Below are positions 36,703 through 45,880 of a stretch of 64,000 nt of DNA, one piece after another. The stretch is from contig CALLJK010000013.1 in assembly GCA_938091745.1 (NCBI GenBank), positions 1 through 64,000 on the forward strand, given 5' to 3'. Within the stretch, counting starts at the first letter, position 1. Each line of letters begins with the position of its first letter. This DNA comes from Candidatus Bipolaricaulota bacterium. GTDB lineage: Bacteria; Bipolaricaulota; Bipolaricaulia; RBG-16-55-9; DRXL01. The notes beneath the pieces are model-generated. The model made no database searches and was not told the DNA's origin. It saw only the letters and a program-made list of their open reading frames with translations. Made by a program: the position numbers and the translations under genes.

Positions 36703-37458
36703 TTAGCGCCAGCGCGTGAGGATTTCCTCGCGCCCAAAGAGCTTGACGTTCAGCCAGACTAGTCCCAGATCGAGCACGAAGATCCCCAGCGCCAGAAGCC
36801 CCAACAACATGGGCCGACCCAGAAGATGCTGGAAGACCAAGAAAAACGCCGACAGCAAGACCGGCAGCATGGCAAAACTGCTCAGAAGCTGCGCCGTGCG
36901 CAGGTCGCTCACCCGCGTCGCGATGGTCATCGAAGCGAACGTCATGAATGCTGCGGCCAAGGGTGCAAAGAGTCCGAGTGCCATCAGCCAGATTGCGCCA
37001 AACTGTTGCCACGCCACTTCTAAAACCATAGGTGGGAGCAAAAACCACACTACCCCGACAAAGAGCGCAAATGCCATCCACGTAATACCCACCGCAGGGA
37101 GAATGGAAGCCAATGCCTTGCCCACAAAGAGTTCTTCGGTGCGCAGCGGCGTCGCCAAGAGGGGCTCTAAACTCTTCTGCTCCTTCTCGCTCATGATCGC
37201 ATAGATCGCGATCGAGTGTGGAATGACCAAGGGGAACATTAAGAAATATAACAACGGGACGAGAAAGAGCGCTCCAACAACGCGGGAAAGCTCCTCTGGA
37301 TTTACTCTGTCGAAGTCCCCAAATTGGAAAAGTTGAAAGAGCGAGACGCCCAGCAAAATAAAGGGCACGGCAACGGTGCCGATCCAAATCGTCTTGCCCC
37401 CTTTGAACGCCTCACGCCACTCTTTCATCATTAAGACTCGGACACGCTTGAGCGTCAT
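36703..37458 (-). CDS. ABC-2 type transporter permease
   Basis: 6-TM-like protein, SEKEQKSLEPLLATPLRTEELFVGKAL; ATGA-type overlap with the ATPase gene. Confidence 0.88.
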   Translation of the reverse strand: MTLKRVRVLMMKEWREAFKGGKTIWIGTVAVPFILLGVSLFQLFQFGDFDRVNPEELSRVVGALFLVPLLYFLMFPLVIPHSIAIYAIMSEKEQKSLEPLLATPLRTEELFVGKALASILPAVGITWMAFALFVGVVWFLLPPMVLEVAWQQFGAIWLMALGLFAPLAAAFMTFASMTIATRVSDLRTAQLLSSFAMLPVLLSAFFLVFQHLLGRPMLLGLLALGIFVLDLGLVWLNVKLFGREEILTRWR

Positions 37459-38363
37459 GGCTTCTCCTCGGAGATCAGTTCAAGATAGACTTCTTCTAAA
37501 GAGCGATCGTGCTCGCGCACAAACTGAATCTGTGCCCCCAGCTCGACTAATCTCTTAATGAGCACAGGGTTCTGCGCTTCAGGATCGTCTAGCTGTATGA
37601 GGAGTCTCGTTCCATTGGCTTGCACGTTGCGCACGAAGGGCAGCTGCAAATCTTCTGAGAGCGATATCGGCTCTTTGAGATCTATGACGATCTGACGGCC
37701 GTAGAGCTCGCGCTTGAGCTGTTGGGGCGAACCCACTTTGATAAGCCGTTGCTTGATTAGCCCGATCCGCGTGCAGAGCTGTTCGGCTTCGTAAAGATTG
37801 TGTGTACACAGGAAGATCGTGCGCTTCTCTGACGCAAGCTGAGCGATGAAGTCGCGCACAGTCTTGGCAGATTCGGGATCAAGTCCTGATGTTGGCTCGT
37901 CTAAGAAGAGCACCTTTGGCTCATGGAGGAGCGCCCGCGCTATCGCGAGTTTCTGTTTCATGCCTTTCGAGAATGTCCCAACAGGCTCAAAGCGGCGCTC
38001 CCACAGCCCTAATAAGTTAAGATACTTTTCGATCTGCGCTTCAGGGTTGGGCAGATTATAAAGATCGCCGTAAAACTTGAGATTATGCCAAGCTGAGAGC
38101 TTCTCATAGAGTCCGGGGTGCTCGGTCAAGATGCCCACGAGCAAGCGCACGCGTTGGGGTTCTGCACACACGTCTACCCCAGCAACGATGGCACGTCCGG
38201 CCGTGGGCGCAAGCAGCCCCGCAAGCATCCGCACAGTCGTGGTCTTTCCTGCGCCGTTGGGACCGAGAAACCCGAAGACCTCTCCTTCAGCAATCTCTAA
38301 GGAGAGATTCTCGACAGCGACGCGGTCTCCAAAGCGCCGCGTCAAATGCTCTGCAATGATCAT
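37455..38363 (-). CDS. ABC transporter ATP-binding protein
   Basis: GPNGAGKTTTVRMLAGLL, SKGMKQKLAIARALLHEPKVLFLDEPTSGLDP. Confidence 0.93.
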   Translation of the reverse strand: MIIAEHLTRRFGDRVAVENLSLEIAEGEVFGFLGPNGAGKTTTVRMLAGLLAPTAGRAIVAGVDVCAEPQRVRLLVGILTEHPGLYEKLSAWHNLKFYGDLYNLPNPEAQIEKYLNLLGLWERRFEPVGTFSKGMKQKLAIARALLHEPKVLFLDEPTSGLDPESAKTVRDFIAQLASEKRTIFLCTHNLYEAEQLCTRIGLIKQRLIKVGSPQQLKRELYGRQIVIDLKEPISLSEDLQLPFVRNVQANGTRLLIQLDDPEAQNPVLIKRLVELGAQIQFVREHDRSLEEVYLELISEEKP

Positions 38364-38914
38364 AGCGTTGTGTGTCTCCGAGCTTCCCACTCCGAGCGCA
38401 GCAATCCCATGACGATGACGTCGTAAAATTCCCCGTTATGATAGCGGGCTTGGCGTAAGACGCCCTCGCGCACGAAGCCCGCCTTCTCGTATGCCCGTAT
38501 TCCCCTGTGATTATACTCATACACATGGAGCCAGACGCGATGCATTCCTAAGGTCTCAAAAGCGTAGCTGACCATCAAGTGTGTCGTCTCCGCGCCGTAG
38601 CCCTTGCCCCACTCTGTCTTATCGCCGATCAAGATCCCAAACAGACAATTGCGATTCTTCCAATCTATGCGGTGGAGCCCCGTCGTGCCGATGAGCTTAT
38701 CGTCCGCTTTGAGCGCAATTCCTAGAATGATTTCCGTGTCACTCTTGTAGGCCCGCTCGATAAACTCCAGCTCGCTTTGGAGATTTTTCGGGGTGTACAT
38801 TATTAAGTTAGCGATCACATCAGGGTCGTTGACCCAGGGGAGGAGCGTTGGGGCACCGTCGCGTTCTAATGGGCGGAGATAGATCTTCTCTCCAACGAGA
38901 AACGGGTTCTTCAT
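38360..38914 (-). CDS. GNAT acetyltransferase (RimJ/RimL-like)
   Basis: IYLRPLERDGAPTLLPWVND..., GYGAETTHLMVSYAFETLGMHRVWLHVYEYNHRGIRAYEKAGFVREGVLR. Confidence 0.9.
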   Translation of the reverse strand: MKNPFLVGEKIYLRPLERDGAPTLLPWVNDPDVIANLIMYTPKNLQSELEFIERAYKSDTEIILGIALKADDKLIGTTGLHRIDWKNRNCLFGILIGDKTEWGKGYGAETTHLMVSYAFETLGMHRVWLHVYEYNHRGIRAYEKAGFVREGVLRQARYHNGEFYDVIVMGLLRSEWEARRHTTL

Positions 38915-38945
38915 GCCCTGCATTATAGCACAGAGAGTTATCTGT

Positions 38946-39290
38946 TCACAGCTCCAAGTTCTCTGGAGGAGATCGCAAAAACTCGGCGATGAGCTCGCGG
39001 GCTTCGTCGGCGTGTTCTTCAGCGACGCGCACTTCAATGTGCCCTATGGGATAGGCCGACCCCAAGTCGTACCCAATAAACGACTCTATCTGAAACTCCT
39101 CGAGAAACGATTTGATCAAGCTCGCTTCGGTCATGTCTTTGGCGATGTAGACAGTCGCGAGAGAGCCCGTAGGGGGAAGCTCTTCTTCGGGCGAGAGCTG
39201 TTCGACAAGCTCGACGTCGCAATCGGGACATCGGCTCATCCCAGCCTGATACTCATAGCGACACTGTGGGCAGAAGGGCATGGCAGTCAC
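38946..39290 (-). CDS. DUF2007-like protein with N-terminal zinc ribbon
   Basis: CPQCRYEYQAGMSRCPDCDVELVE; ATVYIAKDMTEASLIKSFLEEFQIESFIGYD. Confidence 0.75.
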   Translation of the reverse strand: MTAMPFCPQCRYEYQAGMSRCPDCDVELVEQLSPEEELPPTGSLATVYIAKDMTEASLIKSFLEEFQIESFIGYDLGSAYPIGHIEVRVAEEHADEARELIAEFLRSPPENLEL

Positions 39291-39721
39291 TTCCTATTTC
39301 GAAGAAATTTGCGAAAATAGACAATATCTCTGCGCTCCTCATAGCCGAGCTTGCGAAAGAGTTCTAAAGACGGCTCATTGGGAGCTTCGACGAGCGCCGC
39401 GACGATGATCAGCCCTTCACGAGCAAGCGCTTCTTCAGCTCTCTTGATGAGCTGCTGCGCCAGCCCTTGACGCCTATAGCGCGGATCGACAGCTAAACGA
39501 TTGATCCAGCCCTTGCGCCCGTCGTAACTGCCAAAGACTGTTCCTATAATCTGTCCATCGGCTTCGGCGACGAACATCAAGTGTCCTGAAGATCTGATCT
39601 GCTGGGCGAGAGCGGCTCGGCTGTCGCGGCCGTGCGGCTCAAACGGAAGCCCGGCGCGCCGCCACAGCGCAATCACGGCGTCATAGTCTTCGGGCTTCAT
39701 TGGGCGAATCTGTACGTTCAT
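39287..39721 (-). CDS. GNAT N-acetyltransferase
   Basis: IRPMKPEDYDAVIALWRRAGL, WINRLAVDPRYRRQGLAQQLIKRAEE. Confidence 0.9.
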   Translation of the reverse strand: MNVQIRPMKPEDYDAVIALWRRAGLPFEPHGRDSRAALAQQIRSSGHLMFVAEADGQIIGTVFGSYDGRKGWINRLAVDPRYRRQGLAQQLIKRAEEALAREGLIIVAALVEAPNEPSLELFRKLGYEERRDIVYFRKFLRNRK

Positions 39722-40179
39722 GGTCGTAGCTGCTCCAAGAAACGCTCAATCTCTTGGGTATAGATATCTTTGAGCTTGAGTGCGTCTTCTATGACGAGAG
39801 CCACTCTTTTAGGGTCCAGCTCGGCCTCGTAAGCATGACGAAAGAAGTGTCGGAACGCTCGGAGATTATCGAGCAGCCTGTAGCTTTCTTCTGACAAGAG
39901 TGCTGGGCGCACTCCTTCAATGGGGATCTTCATGCGCCACAGCAGCTCACGATGATATCCTGCGCGCTCGGCGATGCGATTCTCGAAGAACTCCGCGACG
40001 ATCTTGCACAGGTCTTCAAAAGCCGAGTAAAGATTATGGAGTTGATAGCCCACGCTTTCGAGATAGACGGGGTCATCGAGATGCGCTTGGCGCTCTTGGA
40101 TCTTAGCGAAAACTCGAGCGATCTCTTGACGCTGCGCATCGAGGGCTGCTTTTAAGAGGGCCCAGCGGGCTTCGTCCAT
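39718..40179 (-). CDS. HepT-like ribonuclease toxin (HEPN)
   Basis: HEPN-like all-alpha; RAFRHFFRHAYEAELD (RxxxxH-type catalytic motif); overlaps the MNT-domain gene. Confidence 0.8.
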   Translation of the reverse strand: MDEARWALLKAALDAQRQEIARVFAKIQERQAHLDDPVYLESVGYQLHNLYSAFEDLCKIVAEFFENRIAERAGYHRELLWRMKIPIEGVRPALLSEESYRLLDNLRAFRHFFRHAYEAELDPKRVALVIEDALKLKDIYTQEIERFLEQLRP

Positions 40180-40517
40180 GGGATTCCCTCCCGTATGATC
40201 TGAGCTTTGTGGGGGTGTTTCTCGAGCTGTACGAGATCGAGATCGCGGCCGAGCCGATCTGAGAGAAACGCTAGTGCCTTGAAGAAGTCTTCGTCACGCA
40301 GCCCCACAAACGCGATATCTATGTCCGATTCTTCAGAGAAACGCTCTGGGCGCGTGAGCGAGCCGAAGATGTACGCTTCAGTGAAAACAATCTGTCGGGA
40401 GAGTTCAGCGAGAGCGTCGCTGACAGCGTGCAGAAGCTCTTGGCGGAGCTGCTCGCGGCGTGCGCGGCGGCGCTCCAGCGCTCGCTCCCACAAATCTGTC
40501 GGGAATTTCGTGCTCAT
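40152..40517 (-). CDS. MNT-type nucleotidyltransferase (MntA-like antitoxin)
   Basis: AYIFGSLTRPERFSEESDIDIAFVGL (GSx10DxD). Confidence 0.85.
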   Translation of the reverse strand: MSTKFPTDLWERALERRRARREQLRQELLHAVSDALAELSRQIVFTEAYIFGSLTRPERFSEESDIDIAFVGLRDEDFFKALAFLSDRLGRDLDLVQLEKHPHKAQIIREGIPWTKPAGPS

Positions 40518-40631
40518 GGCCCTTACAGTATAGGGGCATAGCAGACTGAGTGCAAAACAGCGCCGGCGAGGCTTATGGCAGCACTTCTTGCTATCAGTTA
40601 TGATAAAGCGAGCTATGCGTGAGGAAGTTCA

Positions 40632-40748
40632 GTGGTGGCAAGAGGCTCACCTCACGAATTCTATGATGAGGCTATAGCTCAAGAATTGCTTGATGCAGCT
40701 AAGGAGCTGATCGCCTATGCTGAAAAAGGGCTCTCAGAGAGCGATTGA
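40632..40748 (+). pseudogene. C-terminal fragment of a HEPN-domain protein
   Basis: [38 protein letters not shown]; resembles HEPN C-terminus; no N-terminal part in frame. Confidence 0.55.
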
Positions 40749-41085
40749 GCGTTTTATCCGACGGCTCCGCCGCGAGATTCGTCTTCAAGGGGTTATTCTG
40801 TTTGGGTCGTGGGCGAAGGGTAAAGCCTATCCGAGCAGTGATCTCGACTTGGCTGTGATCTCCGAAGATTTTCAAGGGCACCATCGCATTGCACGACGGC
40901 TCTTCCTTGCCGAACGATGGCCAGGTGATGCCCCAGCAGATATTCTCGGCTTGACACCGCAAGAACTGTATACAGCGCAATCGCTCCTGGTACGTGAGAT
41001 CCTCAAGCACGGTCAAGTGCTCTTTGACACGGGGTGCGTCGTTGAAGCGCAGAAGCAACTCAAAACTTCAGGAGGCTTATCATGA
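40717..41085 (+). CDS. Nucleotidyltransferase-domain protein (MNT family)
   Basis: [27 protein letters not shown]. Confidence 0.85.
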   Translation: MLKKGSQRAIERFIRRLRREIRLQGVILFGSWAKGKAYPSSDLDLAVISEDFQGHHRIARRLFLAERWPGDAPADILGLTPQELYTAQSLLVREILKHGQVLFDTGCVVEAQKQLKTSGGLS

Positions 41086-42326
41086 GCATCATTCGCGATC
41101 CGTCACTAGCACCCCAGGGGCAGCAGAAGATCGTGTGGGTCCAGCGACGTATGAGTTTACTGAACAGAATTAAAACTGAATTCGAGCGCGATCGGCCGTT
41201 CAGAGATCTCAGACTTGCCCTCAGCATTCATTTGGAAGCGAAGACCGCATATCTTGCGCAGGTGCTGCAGGCTGGTGGCGCCCAGGTCGCCATCACCGGC
41301 TGCAACCCCTTGAGCACCCAAGACGACGTCGCAGCAGCTCTGGCAGCGTCGGGGGAGATCTTTGTTGCGGCCTGGCGCGGTGCCACCCCCCAAGAATATG
41401 AATCTCATTTGAAAGCCGTCCTGCAGACCAAGCCCCATATTATTCTCGACGACGGCGGCGACTTAACAAAGCTTCTACACGGCGAACTCTCTCACTTAGC
41501 GAAAGATATTCTCGGCGGCACCGAAGAGACGACGACGGGCGTGCGCCGTCTGCGGGCGCTTGCCGCCCAGAAGAAGCTCTTATTCCCAATGTTCGCCGTC
41601 AACGACGCCCAGATGAAATTTCTCTTTGACAATCGCTACGGCACAGGACAGTCGACATGGGACGGCATCATGAGAACGACGAATCTCTCGATTGCCGGCA
41701 AGACCGTGGTCGTTGCGGGCTACGGCTGGTGCGGTCGGGGAATTGCTCTGCGCGCCAAGGGGCTGGGAGCCAACGTCATCGTCACTGAAGTCAACCCTGT
41801 GCGCGCGATAGAAGCTGTCATGGACGGCTTTAGGGTGATGAAGATGGTCGAAGCTGCCCCCATAGGCGATATCTTTGTCACCGCGACGGGATGCAGAGAT
41901 ATTATCACCGAAGAGTCTTTCACAGTCATGAAAGATGGGGCGATCTTAGCGAACGCTGGGCATTTTGACGTGGAGATCAGCAAGCCCGCTTTAGAAAAAC
42001 TCTCGGTCGCGCGGCGCGTCATCCGCCCCAACGTCGAAGAATTTGAACTAAGAGATGGGCGCCGGCTCTATCTCTTAGCCGAAGGACGCTTGGTCAATCT
42101 CGCCGCGGGCGACGGCCATCCCGTTGAGATTATGGACTTGTCGTTTGCTCTCCAAGCGCTCACGCTGGCACACATCGCTAAGCACTATAAGGAGCTGAAG
42201 CCGGGGCTCTACCCCGTCCCGCCAGAGATAGATCGTCGCGTTGCGCTGCTCAAATTAGAAACGATGGGCATCGCCATAGACGAGCTGACCCCGGAGCAGC
42301 AGACCTATCTTGAAAGGGCGCACTAA
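41082..42326 (+). CDS. ahcY: Adenosylhomocysteinase
   Basis: [69 protein letters not shown] overlap with upstream ORF. Confidence 0.95.
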   Translation: MSIIRDPSLAPQGQQKIVWVQRRMSLLNRIKTEFERDRPFRDLRLALSIHLEAKTAYLAQVLQAGGAQVAITGCNPLSTQDDVAAALAASGEIFVAAWRGATPQEYESHLKAVLQTKPHIILDDGGDLTKLLHGELSHLAKDILGGTEETTTGVRRLRALAAQKKLLFPMFAVNDAQMKFLFDNRYGTGQSTWDGIMRTTNLSIAGKTVVVAGYGWCGRGIALRAKGLGANVIVTEVNPVRAIEAVMDGFRVMKMVEAAPIGDIFVTATGCRDIITEESFTVMKDGAILANAGHFDVEISKPALEKLSVARRVIRPNVEEFELRDGRRLYLLAEGRLVNLAAGDGHPVEIMDLSFALQALTLAHIAKHYKELKPGLYPVPPEIDRRVALLKLETMGIAIDELTPEQQTYLERAH

Positions 42327-42338
42327 ACTGAGTATACT
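42310..42338 (+). promoter_or_regulatory. Putative promoter TTGAAA-N17-TATACT
   Basis: Canonical spacing, overlaps the ahcY 3' end, upstream of rpsI. Confidence 0.45.
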
Positions 42339-42379
42339 AATCAGGATTCTCGTGAACCAGGAGGTCTGAGTCTTACCAG

Positions 42380-42841
42380 ATGACAAACACACAAACGCAG
42401 ACGGCGCTGAAGACGCGCTTGCCGAAGGTCCTGCCCGATGGGAAGATCCACGCCATCGGGCGCCGCAAAGAATCAGTCGCGCGGGTCTTCCTCAAGCCCA
42501 ACGGCGACGGCAAAGTGATCGTCAACGGCCAGCCGGCAGAGCAGTACTTTGCTGCTGATGGCTTTATTAAAGACCGTGTCGCTCAAGTCATTCTCAAGCC
42601 CTTTGTCGTGACTGGCACGATGAACCGCTATGACGTCATAGCCAACTGTCGTGGCGGGGGCTTCACCGGGCAGATGGAAGCAATTCGCTTGGGGATCGCG
42701 CGAGCATTGCTCGCGGTCAATCCCGACTATAGACCGATCCTGCGCAAGGAAGGCCTGCTGACGCGCGACCCGCGCATGGTCGAGCGCAAGAAGTACGGCT
42801 TCCATAAAGCGCGGCGCGGCCAGCAGTTCAGCAAGCGATAA
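42380..42841 (+). CDS. rpsI: 30S ribosomal protein S9
   Basis: AIGRRKESVARVFLKPNGDGKVIVNG..., LLTRDPRMVERKKYGFHKARRGQQFSKR. Confidence 0.97.
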   Translation: MTNTQTQTALKTRLPKVLPDGKIHAIGRRKESVARVFLKPNGDGKVIVNGQPAEQYFAADGFIKDRVAQVILKPFVVTGTMNRYDVIANCRGGGFTGQMEAIRLGIARALLAVNPDYRPILRKEGLLTRDPRMVERKKYGFHKARRGQQFSKR

Positions 42842-42842
42842 A

Positions 42843-42892
42843 CCTAACCCCTTACCCCCTGCCCTAATTTAGGGGAGGGGCGAGGAGAGGTC
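42843..42892. repeat. Interspersed palindromic element copy 2 (short form, rpsI-rpmE spacer)
   Basis: CCTAACCCCTTACCCCCTGCCCTAATTTAGGGGAGGGGCGAGGAGAGGTC. Confidence 0.75.
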
Positions 42893-42907
42893 TAAGGAGG
42901 TTTTAGC

Positions 42908-43111
42908 ATGAAGCCAGGTATTCATCCAGAACTGAAGCGTGTGGTCATTCGCTGCGCCTGCGGCGCGGAGTTTGAAACGCTCTCCACTACGGAGAATCTG
43001 CACGTCGATATCTGCTCCCAGTGTCATCCGTTCTTCACCGGCGAAGAAAAGCTTGTCGATACTGAAGGGCGAGTGCAGCAGTTTGAGCGCCGCTACGGCA
43101 AGAACAAGTAA
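42908..43111 (+). CDS. rpmE: 50S ribosomal protein L31 (zinc-binding type)
   Basis: [27 protein letters not shown]...[30 protein letters not shown]. Confidence 0.97.
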   Translation: MKPGIHPELKRVVIRCACGAEFETLSTTENLHVDICSQCHPFFTGEEKLVDTEGRVQQFERRYGKNK

Positions 43112-43122
43112 GCGATTCCAAA

Positions 43123-43201
43123 CCTAACCCCAACCCCTTCCCTTTATTAGGGAAGGGGCTCTCCCCTCCGCGTGTCGGGGAGGGGCCGGGGGGAGAGGTC
43201 A
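43123..43201. repeat. Interspersed palindromic element copy 3 (rpmE-metB-like spacer)
   Basis: CCTAACCCCAACCCCTTCCCTTTATTAGGGAAGGGGCTCTCCCCTCCGCGTGTCGGGGAGGGGCCGGGGGGAGAGGTC. Confidence 0.85.
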
Positions 43202-43215
43202 CAAGGGACTTGACA

Positions 43216-44337
43216 ATGCGCTTTGAGACCAAGGCCGTCCGCGCGGGCTATCAGATTGACCCAGTCACCGGCGCTATCGTCCCGCCGGTGCACCAAGGAG
43301 CGACGTTCGCTCAAGAAGAACCCGGCGTCCATAAGGGGTTTCCCTACGGACGCACGGGGAACCCCACCCGATCTCTGCTCGAAAAAGCTATTGCCGAGCT
43401 GGAGGGTGGGAAGTATGGGCTGGCATTCGCGTCAGGGCTCGCCGCAGAAGACGCGATCATTCATCTCCTCAAGCCCGGCGATCACGTCTTATGCTGCGAC
43501 GACGTCTACGGGGGAACATACAGACTCTTTGAGCAAGTGCGTCGCCAGTACGGTTTAGAATTCAGCTATTTTGACACGACTGCGACAGAGATAAAACTCC
43601 AAAAAAATACAAAGCTCATCTGGCTCGAATCCCCAACGAACCCGCTCTTAAAGATCGCCGATATCGAGGCGATCGCGCGCCAGAAGAAAGACGCGCTGCT
43701 CGTCGTAGACAATACGTTCGCGACGCCCTCTCTGCAGCGCCCTTTGGAGCTTGGAGCCGATATTATTGTGCACAGCTCGACCAAGTATCTCAGTGGCCAT
43801 GGCGACGTCATCGGCGGGCTGATCGTCACGTCCCACCCTGAAGTGTACGAGAAGCTCAAATTCTTGCAGAACGCTCTTGGGGCTGTGCCCGGCCCGATGG
43901 ACTGCTGGCTTGTCTTGCGAGGGATAAAGACGCTGGCGCTGCGCATGAGGGCACACTCAGAGAACGCCCAGGCCATCGCTGAATTTCTCAGTAGACACAA
44001 AAAGGTCGCACACGTCTACTACCCAGGGCTGCCTAGTCACCCAGGGCACGCGATCGCCAAGCGCCAGATGAACGGACTCTACAGCGGGATGCTCAGCTTC
44101 GAGCTCAACGGGGATGTGAAGAAGTTCGTGCAGACGACCAAGCTCTTCACCCTTGCGGAGAACTTGGGCACAGTAGACTCTTTAACGACCCATCCGGCGA
44201 CGATGACCCATGCTGCGATTCCCCCAGAAGAGCGGGCACGGCGGGGCATCAAGGACAATTTAGTTCGGCTTTCGGTGGGCATCGAGCACGCTCAAGACTT
44301 AATAGAAGATCTGCAGCAAGCACTCGAATACGCTTAA
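43216..44337 (+). CDS. Cystathionine gamma-synthase/lyase-family PLP enzyme
   Basis: PLP-lysine motif IIVHSSTKYLSGHGDVIGG; Cys/Met metabolism family signature. Confidence 0.93.
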   Translation: MRFETKAVRAGYQIDPVTGAIVPPVHQGATFAQEEPGVHKGFPYGRTGNPTRSLLEKAIAELEGGKYGLAFASGLAAEDAIIHLLKPGDHVLCCDDVYGGTYRLFEQVRRQYGLEFSYFDTTATEIKLQKNTKLIWLESPTNPLLKIADIEAIARQKKDALLVVDNTFATPSLQRPLELGADIIVHSSTKYLSGHGDVIGGLIVTSHPEVYEKLKFLQNALGAVPGPMDCWLVLRGIKTLALRMRAHSENAQAIAEFLSRHKKVAHVYYPGLPSHPGHAIAKRQMNGLYSGMLSFELNGDVKKFVQTTKLFTLAENLGTVDSLTTHPATMTHAAIPPEERARRGIKDNLVRLSVGIEHAQDLIEDLQQALEYA

Positions 44338-44340
44338 ATT

Positions 44341-45303
44341 ATGCGGGTCGCAGAGAACCTCCTAGAGCTGATCGGGCAGACGCCCATGGTCGCACTCAAC
44401 CGCATCAATCCCGTAAAAGATGTGCGGCTGCTTGCGAAGTTGGAGTATTTTAACCCCGGCGGCTCTGTGAAAGACCGCATCGGGATTATGATGATCGAGG
44501 CTGCCGAGCGCGAGGGCAAGCTCAAGCCCGGAGATTGGATCGTCGAGCCGACCAGCGGGAACACCGGTATCGGGCTGTGCATCGCTGCTATTGTGAAGGG
44601 CTATAAAGTCGTCTTCACCATGCCCGACAAGGTCAGCCCGGAGAAAATTGATCTTTTGAAAGCTTACGGGGCCGAAGTCGTCATCTGCCCCACGGCCGTC
44701 GCCCCCGATGATCCCCGAAGCTATTACTCTGTAGCGAAGCAGATCGCCAAGGAGCGTCCGGCGCTCTTGCTCAATCAGTACGAGAATCTCGCCAATCCTC
44801 AGGCGCACTATCGCACCACCGGCCCGGAGGTCTGGGAGCAGACTGCGGGAAGACTCGACGCCTTCGTCGCTGGGATTGGCACAGGCGGCACAATCAGCGG
44901 TATCGGAAAGTTCCTGAAAGAGCGCAATCCCCAGATCAAAATTGTCGGCGCTGACCCCGAAGGCTCCATGGTCTATTCTGAATTTTATCGGCTTCCCCAC
45001 AATGTGCACACGTATCTCATCGAGGGCATTGGGGAAGACATTATCCCCAAGACGCTCGATTTCTCGGTGATAGACGAGATCATTCGCGTCACCGACAAAG
45101 AAGCGTATCACATGACGCGAGAGTTAGCGAAGAGAGAAGCGATCTTGACGGGAAGTTCCGGAGGAGCGGCGCTCGTCGCGGCGCTGCAATACGCCGAGAA
45201 GGTCCGCCACGGCACGATCGTCGTGCTTATCCCCGACACAGGGCGTCAATATCTGAGCAAGGTCTATTCCGACCAATGGTTACGCGCGCACGGGTTGCTC
45301 TAA
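44341..45303 (+). CDS. cysK: Cysteine synthase A-type (O-acetylserine sulfhydrylase)
   Basis: LEYFNPGGSVKDRIGIMMIEAAE, EPTSGNTGIGL, GIGTGGTISGIGKFLKE. Confidence 0.93.
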   Translation: MRVAENLLELIGQTPMVALNRINPVKDVRLLAKLEYFNPGGSVKDRIGIMMIEAAEREGKLKPGDWIVEPTSGNTGIGLCIAAIVKGYKVVFTMPDKVSPEKIDLLKAYGAEVVICPTAVAPDDPRSYYSVAKQIAKERPALLLNQYENLANPQAHYRTTGPEVWEQTAGRLDAFVAGIGTGGTISGIGKFLKERNPQIKIVGADPEGSMVYSEFYRLPHNVHTYLIEGIGEDIIPKTLDFSVIDEIIRVTDKEAYHMTRELAKREAILTGSSGGAALVAALQYAEKVRHGTIVVLIPDTGRQYLSKVYSDQWLRAHGLL

Positions 45304-45854
45304 TATCTTTGATTTGCGTAGGGGTAGCAGGCTGTGATCTCCTCACGCCATCGATAGTCTTCGTTCGCCAAGGGTTTGAAACGGGCTGGGAGGGCTGGCA
45401 GCAGGGCTCTGACGTTCCACAAGACCCCACCACCAATCGCCCCGTTGTGTGGGCTATCGAACTGAGCGCGAAGCAATATAAAGAGGGCTACGGCTCGGCG
45501 CGGTTCTTTCTCGATGGCCGTCAAGGTGACGGCACGATCTGGCTCGCAAAACTCTTGACAGTACCTAAGGGCCGCCCACTGATAGTGAATCTCTCGTTCT
45601 ATCTCTGGAGCCCAGAGCGTAGTGACAACATGCGCGCGTATGTCGTCGCCTACGCGGGGGCGATCATGCCCGTCGAAGAAGCCGAGTTCACGCACAGAGA
45701 GCCTGCGGACAAAACCAAGGGCTGGCGACGGTATCAGTTCACCATGCCCGTCGCAGATGCTGAGGGCGAGCTACGGGTTGCTCTAGGGATCAGCGTTGCG
45801 TGGGAGACGATCTTAGAGTATTTTATTGATGAGATTCGGGTCGAGGTGCGCTGA
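45276..45854 (+). CDS. Putative lipoprotein, beta-sandwich/carbohydrate-binding-like
   Basis: Lipobox VGVAGC; FETGWEGWQQGSD; begins inside cysK 3' end. Confidence 0.55.
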   Translation: MVTRARVALISLICVGVAGCDLLTPSIVFVRQGFETGWEGWQQGSDVPQDPTTNRPVVWAIELSAKQYKEGYGSARFFLDGRQGDGTIWLAKLLTVPKGRPLIVNLSFYLWSPERSDNMRAYVVAYAGAIMPVEEAEFTHREPADKTKGWRRYQFTMPVADAEGELRVALGISVAWETILEYFIDEIRVEVR

Positions 45855-45880
45855 ACATCGCGATAATGCAAGGAGGGCTT

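Noticed and set aside
35741-37387. Full 548-aa minus ORF including about 230 aa upstream of RsmA
   Set aside because: The upstream part overlaps the ABC-2 permease gene in another frame; the true start is MSLANPSYV at 36700.
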